From Rhizopus sp. PT2906 (lineage: Eukaryota; Mucoromycota; Mucoromycetes; Mucorales; Rhizopodaceae), in NCBI GenBank assembly GCA_025529335.1, contig JAMYHX010000118.1, positions 31,186 to 95,185 on the forward strand: DNA of 64,000 nucleotides. The letters are read 5' to 3'. How positions within the stretch are numbered: position 1 is the first letter of the stretch; each line of letters starts with the position of its first letter. Of the stretch, positions 1 through 10,315 are shown piece by piece. The translations under genes were made by a program, and so were the position numbers. A model generated the notes under the pieces. The model was not told the origin of the DNA, did not search any database, and worked only from the letters and a program-made list of their open reading frames with translations.

Positions 1-1122
1 AACACAGGTATTTCATTGGAATACATACAGAATATCTGATGGAAACTGATGTGTACATGTAGGTTATGATTTAAAGCAATTGTTCATTGGATCTGAGGGT
101 ACTATCGGCATAATCACTGGTGTCTCTATCTTAACCCCTCATCGCTCAAAGGTTATAAAATAGCAAGAAGAAAACGTAATATGACTAACATATAATAGGC
201 TGTCAATGTTGCCTTGTTAGGCTTGAACTCATTTGAAGATGTACAAAAGGCATTCAAACAATCACGTATTGAGCTCTCTGAAATATTGTCAGGTAAGTTA
301 AAAGCAATGTTGAATACCCTTAATTGAACAATGAGAGTTAGCTTTTGAATTTTGGGATATCAATGCATTACAAATGTTCAAAAAGCACGCTACACCCAAA
401 GAAGTGATGCAGAATGAATATCCATTTTATGTATTGATTGAAACAAGCGGTTCAAACAAGGATCATGACGATGAGAAATTAACAACATACCTTGAGAATA
501 TGATGGTCGATGGCGTTGCTGAGGACGGTGTAGTAGCACAAGATGAGACACAGATACGTGAACTTTGGAGCTTGCGTGAAGGTTTTACTGAAGCACTTGG
601 AAAGGAACCAGCTGTGTACAAGTACGACATATCGATGCCTGTCCCCAAGATTTACGAATGTGTACAAGACATGCGCCAACATTTACGTAATGGAGGTGTT
701 TTCGGAAAGGACGACTCACCTGTGACAGATGTAGTTGCCTATGGACATGTTGGTGATGGCAATTTACACTTGAATATTGCTGCCAATCGCCTTGACAGCC
801 GTGTTTCCGAATTAATAGAACCTTATCTGTTTGAATGGGTTGGTAAGTACACAAGCATATTACCCTGTTGTAATATGACTCTAACTACAAATATATTTAT
901 TAGCCAAACATCAGGGCTCAATTAGTGCAGAACATGGTCTTGGTGTAGCCAAGAATGAATTTTTAGGGTATTCCAAGTCTCCAGTCATGATTAAGTTGAT
1001 GAAGACAATGAAAAATATGCTTGATCCAAACGGTATCATGAACCCTTATAAGGTAAGCTTTATTTTATATACTGAATAAACAAAGATTAATCATGTATTT
1101 TTAGTATCTTCCATCCTCATAG
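1..1122 (+). CDS. D-2-hydroxyglutarate dehydrogenase, mitochondrial FAD enzyme (5' partial)
   Basis: The 3' part of a VAO/FAD-binding-4 family flavoenzyme that oxidises D-2-hydroxyglutarate (or D-lactate) in the mitochondrion. About 285 residues are readable. They include the end of the FAD-binding domain (YDLKQLFIGSEGT), the cap domain and the C-terminal metal/FAD motifs HVGDGNLHLNI and EHGLG. The exons I read are 1-7, 63-151, 199-292, 342-842, 904-1052 and 1105-1122. The frame is kept across all five introns, and the protein ends NPYKYLPSS. The intron at 152 starts GTTATA, a weak donor. The N-terminus lies outside the window. The D2HGDH/DLD2 branch fits better than D-lactate dehydrogenase DLD1 because of the SEGTIGIITGVSILTP stretch, but substrate cannot be fixed from sequence. 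Confidence 0.9.
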
Positions 1123-1287
1123 ATTTCATCATGTTCATATGTGTAAACTTCAATAAAGTCAAAAAGGAAGGTTCACTGTATAAATCAAATGCATTTATCT
1201 CCTAACAGTCTGTTGAAGCACCAGGAAAGTACTTTGGTAATAAATCTACGCCAATCCACTGTTATATATAAAAAGGATACAATTTTT

Positions 1288-2221
1288 TAAGTGTACTTGC
1301 CTTTATAAATTAGCTTGTCCTTTTCATTAAACAAGACAAAAATGACTTGATCGATCTATATTAACCAAGTTTAATAAGATGCTGATACCATCGTTAATGT
1401 ATTCACCTTATCCTCTCCTTTTTTCATATTGCTCTCCAATTTATCATGAACTGTTTTTAAAGCAATATTTGCTGCTTTTTCATTATCATAACCATATACA
1501 CCTGTAGCAATACAAGGGAAGGCAATTGTTCTAAGACCATTCTGTTCCAGTAACTCAAGACTGCATTGGTAGCAGCTCTTTAAAACATCCGGCTTTTCTG
1601 ATTGCGGACCCACGGTGTGTATGACATCTTTAAAAAGTTATAAAGATTGCTTTACAAATTTATATCTACTTACATTTTGCAGGAAGATTGTATCCTAAGA
1701 AGTCAAGTTGAGTATAGAATGGAAGGGGTTTATTGCAATTTTACCTTTAGTTATTTTGGCTTCCTATATCGTTTTTTAACATTGTTAAAAAAGGTAAAGA
1801 AAATGGTTCATCACAAACACTTACACCTTCAAGACAACCATTTAAAGTTCGGCATTCTTCCAGCAGTTGTTTTCCTGCTGCTCTATAAAAGAATAAAGTC
1901 TTTTGTGTGTCCTATTTCTTTTAGATCATCTTTACCTATGAATAGCTCCGTCCACTAATAATAAAAGTAAGCAAACTGAAGGCAACAATTTTGTCCATCC
2001 ACTTACCTCCTCCTCCACCGAGCAAAGAGCTGTTGGCGGCATTGACTATCAAAACATCAATCAGTCCATTGATTGTCCCTCTCTTTTGCTCTCTCACCTA
2101 TCGCGTCAACTTCAAGTTTGGTAATATCCTGGCAACTACACTATGTATAAACAAAGTCTTCAAATCGTCTTTCTTGTCTTGTTTACCATAATTTAACTTT
2201 ACGTGCTAACTGGCTAGTCAT
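1288..2221 (-). CDS. Macro-domain protein (ADP-ribose / O-acetyl-ADP-ribose hydrolase-like)
   Basis: A compact macro-domain protein of about 180 residues, reconstructed from nine small exons. Hallmarks in order are QDITKLEVDAIVNAANSSLL, GGGGVDGAIHRAAG, the segment YVIHTVGP and FPCIATGVYGY, the classic ADP-ribose-binding loops of MacroD-type de-ADP-ribosylases. The catalytic-type Asn and Asp of NAAN and GGVDGAI are present. The start ATG at 2221 precedes MTSQLARKVKL. The last intron (donor after GEDK) must be removed to reach the conserved strand QVIFVLF and a stop at 1288; reading straight through gives a false stop at 1371. Eight introns in under 1 kb is extreme. The protein probably removes ADP-ribose from proteins or hydrolyses O-acetyl-ADP-ribose. 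It is convergent with the upstream dehydrogenase, 165 bp apart. Confidence 0.85.
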
Positions 2222-2398
2222 TTTTTATAGTTTTTATTGAAAGAAAAGGATTATTATTGAAAAACGTATTTAAGTGTTGTACATTATGTAATCGTTATGC
2301 CATTCTCTATTCCTGGGGTGAACAGGTTTTCAATTTCAGATTGACACACAATACGCATCTTTAATCAAAAAGACAACATTATTAAAAGGCTGTTTTCA

Positions 2399-5348
2399 TC
2401 AAGGCGACTCGCTCCAGTTCAATGAACCGCTATGCTCCTGTTGAAATCGTTGAACACGGGATGGCTTCAACTCGTTCTTTTGAACTGCTGCTACTCGCAT
2501 ATTGTTTCCGCTATGCCTTTTATTCCACAAATGAATCGTCAGCACCTTGACCAAGTCAACCAAAATAAATGTAATCAAAGCAACAGCAATGATGGCTAAA
2601 CCTGCTGCCCATCCAATACCCTCTACGGTTGCATCACCCACTGCACCATAAACAGACAAGAACAACGCAATAACCTGCGTTCCTAGGACAACAACTGTAA
2701 ATGGCCATGAAGGTAGACTTCTCCAACAAAATGACTCGGTACGAGTAGAAAATATAATAAAATGGGGTGCTGTGAACATGAAGTTACTCTATCTACTTGC
2801 CATTTTCTTTTTCTTTTTCTTTCTTACCTGCAGATATATGAAGGTACATCACGGTTGATAATTGTCCTGGGGTCACTTTAATAACATCTCGAAATATATA
2901 AAAGTGAGCAAATGAAAAAAACGAAAGAAATGCGGCTAGAATGGTGGACAAGAACACCAAGAGCTTTAGACGCCATGTATTCGGATGCTTCGAGATAGTT
3001 ACGTTATCTATGGTCATGATCATTGTAGCTGCATCATTAAGTACTGAGATTAGAATAAGAAAGATAGGTGGCATTTGCCAGTCTTCTGCCAAGGTGATGA
3101 CAAAAAAGAATATGAGAAAGTGAATGGTAGATGAAATGCGGTAAAGGGCATAGGACTGAAGACGTTGAAAGATAGCCCTAGATGTCTTGATACCATCCAC
3201 TATAGGAGAAAGTCCAGGTGTTAGTAGCACAATATCGGCTGCAGTTCTAGCCGCATCAGTGCTGCCGTGTACAGCGATACCAACGTTTGCCTACATTCAT
3301 GTATGTTAGTGTAATCCATTGTGATTCAACTCCCCGCTCATACCTTCTTTAAAGCTGGTGCATCATTGACACCATCTCCTGTCATCGCCACGAAATAACC
3401 TTTATTCTGCAGTAACTCAACGACTCTGTACTTGTGTTCTATTAAAAATGAATAAGGCTTTGCATGCATGAGTAATTAGGTGATTACTATACCTGGCACA
3501 ACACGAGCAAATCCATCTACATGAAGACACTGTTCAGCTATTTCTGTATCTGATTTGGTGCTATCTACAAGAGAGTTTGCATCCAGGATGTTTTGGCCCA
3601 TATTTAGTCTCTGAGCGACTTCCTTTGCGATGATTGTTTGATCACCAGTGATCATCTTTACGGAGATACCATATTCTAAACAATCACGTATAGTCATGGC
3701 AGAATCATGGCGTGGAGGGTCAATCAAGCTAAAGATGCCTATCAATTCCCATTCATCCCCACTGTCATCCATGATCAACTTTGGTTTCGTACGAGCAACT
3801 CCCAAGGCACGTAAACCTCGTTGGGCAAACTCTACAACAACCTTTTCAGCATCTGCTATAGGGCGTAAACCACTGTTGTTGACAAGTTCCAGAATGACTT
3901 GAGGCGCGCCTTTAGCTACTTTAAATGCCGATTGTGTTGTCTTATCAAGGACAACCGCGCGAGACATCTTTTCGACTGGATCAAATGGCTTGAAGGATTT
4001 CACTTGATATCCAGGGACATCATACTTTCCTTCGAGTGTCGAAATGATTGGGTGATTTCGTTCTGCTGCATTTCGAACAGCAAATTCAATGGGATCGCTG
4101 GTTGCTGGCTCGGATGATAAATAAGCGTGAAGCAAAAGGTCGTTCTTTGTGAATGGTGGTGCCAAGTAAGGTTCGTCAAATGTGAGCTCGTTCAGTGTGA
4201 GGGTGCCTGTCTTATCACTGCAGAGTATAGATACAGATGCGAATTCTTCTACTGATGTCAGTCTTTTAACAATAACCTTTTTCTTTGCTAGCTGCTTTGC
4301 TCCAACGGCCATCGTTACTGACATGACTGTAGGCAAGCCTACAGGAATTCTGCAAGATTTGATTAATATGATGAAAGCGCAATATATAAAAATACATACG
4401 CTGCGATGGTAAGCACAACCATTTCTTTTAAAGCGTCCAAGACATCAGGACCAGTGACGACGCCTGTCTTTATCTTTTTCTCTACCAAGTCATAAATAAA
4501 CATGATTGTCACCAGTAAAACTGAGATAGCGATCAGAAAGTTTCCAATATAATTAACCACTTTTTGAAAGTGACCAGCGTCTGTTGTAACAGAAATCAAG
4601 CTGGCAGCTCTTCCTATGAACGTGCTGGATCCTGTCCTGACAACGATACCTAACTGCTGCCCCTGTTTGACAATGCTGGAGGAATAAACAAGATCACCCT
4701 TTCGCTTTCGTACAGGCAGTGACTCTCCTGTGAGGGCACTCTGATCAATTTGAAGATCGCCCTCGATCTGTTCACCTGTGGCGCCTATGCCCAGTAATCT
4801 CACATCTGCAGGCACAATATCGCCCAGACGTAACACAATGACATCACCAACAACCAGTTCAGCTGCATTGATTTCCATCAACTGTCCTGAGCGCCAACAA
4901 CGAGTATGAAGGGCTAGACTTGTTTTAAGAGCAGCTACAGCAGAGTCCGCTTTGGCTTCTTCAATATAACCAATCAAAGCATTAATAATTAGCATGGATA
5001 AGATGATACCAAAATCCACCCAGTCCTTTGTTACAGCAGTTAGAATAATCGATATTTCCATGAGATAAGCAATAGCGCCAGTAACTTTTTAAAAGAATAA
5101 ATGAGCTTATAATAAAAACAACACAATAGAAACTTACAAAATGATAGAAAGTGCTTTATTTTATTCTTCTTTTTATCTTGTAATTCGTTTTTACCAAATT
5201 TTGTCAACCTTTCTGCTACTTGTTGCTCTGTTAATCCATAAGTTGGTTTGGTATCAAGATATACTTCGATTTCAGGTGATATCTCGTCTCTCCATTCTTT
5301 TTCTGTGTTTGTGATTGATTCAAGAGGTATAGACTCATTGGATAACAT
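2399..5348 (-). CDS. Plasma-membrane P3A-type H+-ATPase
   Basis: A proton pump that uses ATP to energise the plasma membrane. All P-type signatures are present: TGES in the actuator domain (SALTGESLPV), the phosphorylation site CSDKTGTLT, KGAPQ in the nucleotide domain, MITGDQ, and the hinge TGDGVNDAPALKKA. The N-terminus (about 100 residues) carries the cation-ATPase N motif YGLTEQQVAERL, followed by membrane segments. The C-terminal half has the M5-M10 helices and ends WSESP. Introns fall near 5080-5140, 4335-4400, 3430-3490, 3295-3345 and 2780-2830. The start at 5348 is the first ATG. The P3A subclass is inferred from the AAIPVGLPTVMSVTMAVGA segment and the lack of Ca/Na pump features. The tail is short, and an autoinhibitory R domain is not obvious. 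Confidence 0.95.
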
Positions 5349-5920
5349 AATATTAGAAAAAGAGAGAGAGAGAAAAAAGGGGGGAATACCTCAAGGTACG
5401 CAAAAAAAAAAAAAATAACATTTGTAACAAAGATTTGCTCCTAGCAGGAAAAAGAGAGTCAAATACTTGCAGGTGCATACAGACTTTTTTTTAACTTCAA
5501 ATTGAAATTAATACAATATAACAAGCTTTACTTTCAACATAAACCGATGAAAGAAAACAGAGTTATCTTTATTAATAAAGAGAGAGAGCCCTTTGTTGGA
5601 CAAACACCTTTGACACACTCCATCATATACCTAAAAGCCTTAATACTATACTCTTCTTTAGTATGTTCAGTAACAACACTCAAAGAGAAACAAATGTAAA
5701 TGCAACAAAACATCCTTTGTTCATAGAATAGAATACAATGTTTATCGAGTAGTACAGTTCAGCTTGTGTAACAATACAAAAAAATACTCAATCGTCTAAA
5801 TTAAGTAAGTGGGCGTGTCTAGGGTATGGTAGGACCAAAACAACAGACAAAACGTTATTTCTTTACTTTTCTTTTTTCTTTTCTTTTTTTTTTTTTTTTT
5901 TTTAATTCTGGGATAAATCC
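5349..5920. promoter_or_regulatory. Divergent intergenic region between H+-ATPase and GT15 genes
   Basis: The two flanking genes are transcribed away from each other, so both promoters should lie in these 570 bp. An A-run sits at about 5402-5415, and a long pyrimidine/T-run at about 5866-5902 ends just before the GT15 ATG. A short ORF near 5502-5699 has no recognisable feature. No specific factor site is claimed. Confidence 0.45.
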
Positions 5921-7122
5921 ATGCTTACTGTTAAAAGAGTGATAGGAGTAGCAAGTCTACTAGCTGTCACTTTATTACTATTATTTATTCAATATGTATT
6001 TGTAAAAGAGAATAGACAGCCACTACAATTAACAAACAACTCAGACGAGTGGTATTATGATAACCCATCCACATTGACATATCCACATGATCGATTCAAG
6101 GCTGCCCTTTTCACCTTTGTCAAGAATGATACAGCATCATTAACAAAGCTAAGACACACCATTCGAAATATAGAAGATCAGTTCAATAAAGAACGAGGAT
6201 ACCCTTATATTATCTTTACTGATCAAGAACTATCATATGAATATATGGAGTTGGCAAGTTCTTTAACAAAAGCCACTGTTAGATTCGAAAAAGTTGATAA
6301 TGACTTTTATGGATATCATCCAGAAACGGATCAGGACCGGGCAGCACAGACAAGAGCTGATATGAGTCAGATCATGTTTGGTGACAGTGAAGACTATCGA
6401 TTTCAATCAAGGTTTATGGCAGGAACGATTTACAGGTAAATTACAGGTTTTTTATGTGGCAAAGAGTCCTTTATATATCTTTAAATAGACATCCTATCAT
6501 GCAGGAGCTTAATTTCGGCTGGAGATTTGAAGCAGGAACAGAGTACATTTGTCCCATTGATCAAGACCTATTTCAGTACATGTATGAAAACAACAAGACG
6601 TTATCATTCGTGATAGCACTGTACGAATATACTGAAACTATACCTACTTTATACGAAACAGTACTTGATTTCGCATCACAGCATAATGAATGGATAACAT
6701 CTAATCAAGATCCTGATTCACTTTGGAAATTTATACAAGATCCTTTCACCAAAAACTTTAACGGGTGTCATTTGTGGAATAATTTCCAGGTATGAAAAAC
6801 ACTCCAAATACAGTGAATGCGCTGATAAAAGTATGTATAGATATCCAATCTTGACTTTTTCAAAAGTGAAAAGTATCAGCAGTATTGGGAATATATAGAC
6901 AGCTCAAATGGAATATTTTATGAAAGGTGGGGCGATCCAATCATTCAATCCTTGGGTGCTGTATTATTCTTGACAAAGAAAGACATTCAATTCTTCGATA
7001 CGGTCGGATACAGAGTAGCCAATTCATTTACACATTGTCCAACCAACTACTTTAAATGTGCATGCAGGCCTGAACAGAACTTTGATTTTAATGGATATAG
7101 TTGTCTACGGTTTTATTTTTAA
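5921..7122 (+). CDS. Alpha-1,2-mannosyltransferase, GT15 (Kre2/Mnt1/Ktr family)
   Basis: A type II Golgi mannosyltransferase that extends O- and N-linked mannan chains. Residues 1-30 form a signal anchor (IGVASLLAVTLLLLFIQYVF) and a lumenal GT15 domain follows. Family landmarks are KAALFTFVKN, YPYIIFTDQ, YRFQSRFMAGTIYRHP, FGWRFEAGTEYICPID, LYEYTETIPTLYETV, CHLWNNFQ and FYERWGDPIIQSLGA. Three exons are separated by introns at about 6437-6485 and 6790-6841. The product is about 366 residues, slightly short for the family but complete to the terminal Cys-rich tail. A T-rich leader precedes the ATG at 5921. Its stop codon overlaps the stop codon of the opposite-strand GT71 gene by 4 nt. Confidence 0.92.
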
Positions 7123-8888
7123 ATATCATCAGCTTTCTTTCTTTCCTTATCCAATTCAATCAACTTTTCCCCAATCTCCTTTTCACGTTCATTTAATTCG
7201 TATATTCTATCCTTTTCTTTAATGCATGATGTCTCAAATTGCCAGTCTTCTCCTTCTGCATAATGAGTGAATATCAAATATCGATTCTCCCAACGGTTTT
7301 TATCTCTTAGTAATCCTCCATTCCACCACCATGGCCTCTTGTTTGTATCCAGATGAAGCTGATTGCCACACACTGTTCCTTCTGCACCAGCATCGCCCAG
7401 TCCTCCAAGAACTGCACCATATGATCTAGGGAATAGATAAGGTGTTTGAACCATTTCGAATCCAGTCCAGAATGTCTATTACACAGGGTTAAAAAAAATA
7501 ATACAAGTAGCTTTTTGATCCGTTACCTCTTTATCACCATGACTATGTTTATAAGATACCTTATCTCTCTCTTGCTTATCATTCATTTTGCAAGTTGACA
7601 GCAAGCCAAACAGTACCTTCTTTTTATCCATCACGACAATACCTGATTCCTGTTCATGAGCGGATGTCTTTTTCCACCAGCGAGATTGTTCGACATAGGT
7701 GCTATAAGTGGGTAAAAACGACTTTAACCATCGACGACCGTCTTCGTAGTCATTAAATAAGGTACGATCTAAAAAGAAGAGTGCACCTGTTCGCTTGTAG
7801 CCTTCGTCTTCAAATAAAGTATCGGGCTTTTGAAACATAAATACATCCGCATCCATCAAAATGACATGACGGAAACTGCTTGCGAGCATGGCATAAGGTT
7901 TGATGGCCCAACCACCAAATTGAGTATATTCATCATTGATGATTGTTGATATATCGACTGTCTTTACATTTTTAAAGGCCTCAAAGTAGTCTCGCTTGCC
8001 CTTTGATAAGTCGTACTGGTTGATATAAAAGATTTCAATTGGTAAATCTGATTTGAGCACCTCTCGAAGGGCTCTGACGGCTGAAGCTGCGTGTTTGAAC
8101 TGATCCTCGCCTACACACATGACAATACCTTTGTCCTGCTTGATGGTCATGTTGATCTCGAATGCATTTTTCCAAAATGGTTTGATCCAAGGATAAAGTG
8201 AATTTTCCAATTTGCTGTAGATAGCCCAGGTTTCCTTATAGGCAGGCTCCTTGGTCACGTCGACTAAGCCTTCGGCAATGATGGGATCAAAATATTGAAA
8301 GAGAGATTTGAATATTCTTTGTTTGCTTGTCAAAAGTTTAAAATCTGGTTTATCTTGTAAATCAGTGGTAGTGAAAAGGTCAGCTGCAAATCGCTGTCCA
8401 ATCGGTGACTTGAGTAACTGTAAATCGTCGTCTATGTTTTCAAAATGTTATTCACCCATTAAAAAATAGCATTCCTTATTTACCTTTCCATGATTCAATC
8501 GGTGTAGGAACGGCAACATAGTATTTGTCGATGAGGTCAATGGTATTTTCTATAGTAATTTCTATATATTATGCGATAAGTAAATGCTTTCAACCTATAT
8601 ATATATATATATATATATGCTATCAATACCTGGCTCAACAATGGCTCTATTTTCTAGAATCTTTTGCAGTCTCTTCTTTTCCCTTTCTATCTCTAGTTGC
8701 TTTCTTCTTTCTTGTTCTCTTTCTTTCTCTTGTTTTAGCAGTAATCGATTTTGCTCCTCTTCTTGCTCTTTTAATAAACTATTTCTTTCTTCCAAGTGTA
8801 TAATATATTTGAATAGAAACAACAGACATGCTATAAGAAATACTAGAGATATTAGTCGAACGAATCGACTATTCAATTGTGGCTTCAT
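7119..8888 (-). CDS. Alpha-1,3-mannosyltransferase, GT71 (Mnn1 family)
   Basis: A Golgi type II glycosyltransferase of the Mnn1/Mnt family that caps mannans with alpha-1,3-mannose. The N-terminus (start 8888) has a short cytoplasmic tail, one TM (ISLVFLIACLLFLFKYI) and a very charged Glu/Arg/Lys stem of about 50 residues predicted to be coiled-coil. The catalytic region shows KGIVMCVGED, SDLPIEIFYIN, KPYAMLASSF, the DxD motif in ILMDADVFMF, ESGIVVMDKKK, and ETGF-like segments TFWTGFEM and PRSYGAVLGGLG. Introns are near 8543-8624 (containing a TA microsatellite), 8434-8485 and 7477-7526. It ends in a charged helix and terminates within the end of the convergent GT15 gene, so the two mannosyltransferases are tail-to-tail. 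Confidence 0.9.
8597..8619. repeat. (TA)n microsatellite inside a GT71 intron
   Basis: About eleven TA units lie inside the first intron of the GT71 gene. Reading through the repeat gives a run of Ile-Tyr, so a gene caller without splicing would mis-extend the first exon. Confidence 0.8.
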
Positions 8889-9325
8889 TTCAACAAAACA
8901 AGAGAGAGAGAAAAGCGTATGTTGAGAAAAAGGAGAAAGGGGTCTTTTAAACTCAGTGTAGCGTTACACGATTTATTTTTGGAACACATAATTTTTTCTC
9001 TCTCTTTTGCCGTCTACAACCTAACAGAGGGGGAAAAGGTGTCAGTTAAAAAGATCCCCTGAGACTGATGAAATTATTAAAGTGACTTGTGTAAGCAAAA
9101 TGTCACTTTACATGACAAGCAATATAAAAATGGAATGTACCTAATACGGGTTCCGTCCCCATGGTTACAGTCGATCAAAATAGTTGTTAATTGGTGGAAC
9201 TGAAAGGTCTTTGGAAAAAAAAAAGATATAATTACTTGTATGTTTAAATTATTTTTAATATTTTGTATGTAGTTTATTTAAAGAAACTATTTACAATCTA
9301 TACATTATTATAAAAGAAACAGGAT
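8889..9325. other. Intergenic: GT71 upstream region
   Basis: About 440 bp lie between the GT71 start and the 3' end of the next minus-strand gene. It contains purine-rich tracts and no supported gene, and presumably carries the GT71 promoter and the 3' end of the PQ-loop gene. Confidence 0.4.
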
Positions 9326-10315
9326 TTACGGTATTAATGAGCTAACTTTATCCTTTTGACGATTGTACCATAAGAATTGAATGTAGATAATCATATCAAA
9401 GAGCAAAGTGCCAGCTGCACTAATGATGAAAGGAAGGGCATTGATGAATGTTTCTCTTGTGTGACCTGGATGAAGGATAATGCTAAGAGCATAGGTGATA
9501 TTGCCAACAACGGCGAAGCTGAACAGTGCGAGTGACAGACCTTCCACGGAGTGACGCTTATGATTTTTTATGATTTGTGGTATACGAGAAGATAAGTAGA
9601 AGATAGTGCACGCCCATGCTAACAAACGACCCAAGACAACTGAATCAACAACCAAGTTAGACTGACTCTTAAAGCCAAACACCAAGAATAAGGCTAACAA
9701 TTGCCTTTTAGAGTTCTTTACGGATCCGTAAGTGGGTGAAGTTGATAAAATAGGGGTCGTTTCAACTATTTCTCGAGACTCAGTAGCAAATAATTCTTGA
9801 GCTTTTGACTCAATGAATGAACTTTTACGATAATAAAAGTATTGAAAGAGTAGCACAAGATCTGTCATACAAAAGTAAAACGCCAAATAAATCTGAAAGG
9901 GTAACTGACGGTTTAAAATGCAGCTGACAGTATTTGCTACATCGCCTATAGAAAGAAATAGATAAGTCTATTTCATACATGTATATATTATGTATATATA
10001 TACCTGCTAACCAAAAGTACAGCAAGTATAAACTAAGTCCATCAGCGGACTGCAATTGATAGTTTTCAACCATTTGACTAAGACAAATAAGTATAATAAT
10101 GCTCATCTAATCAAATAACTGTACTTACGGTAATTGAGCACATAACCAGCAAAATAAGGATGTATAACCAAATAGTTGACTAGAGAGTTCAGCATATCCG
10201 TAGACACAAGATCCAAGCAATGACTACAAGATCAATGTTATGCTCATACGACATTGATATTATAAATACTTACATGAATCCATTGAATAGCTTGATCTTT
10301 TGGAATACAATCCAT
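9326..10315 (-). CDS. PQ-loop transporter (Ypq1/Rtc2/PQLC2-like vacuolar amino-acid exporter)
   Basis: A seven-helix PQ-loop membrane protein of the family that exports basic amino acids from vacuole or lysosome. The two PQ motifs are in QLPQMVENYQLQSADGLSLY and SSRIPQIIKNHKRHSVEGLS. Each is followed by the conserved helix with FxxAGDVANT and VVGNITYALS. A poorly conserved loop of about 60 residues (ETTPILSTSPTYGSV) separates the repeats, as in fungal Ypq proteins. The ATG at 10315 (MDCIPKDQAIQWIH) starts exon 1. Introns lie near 10225-10270, 10080-10130 and 9950-10000, with the frame kept across all of them. Localisation and substrate are inferred from the family. Confidence 0.88.

Noticed and set aside
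1647..2191. Plus-strand ORFs at 1647-1958 and 1991-2191
   Set aside because: They lie antisense to macro-domain exons and introns that reconstruct a known family on the minus strand.
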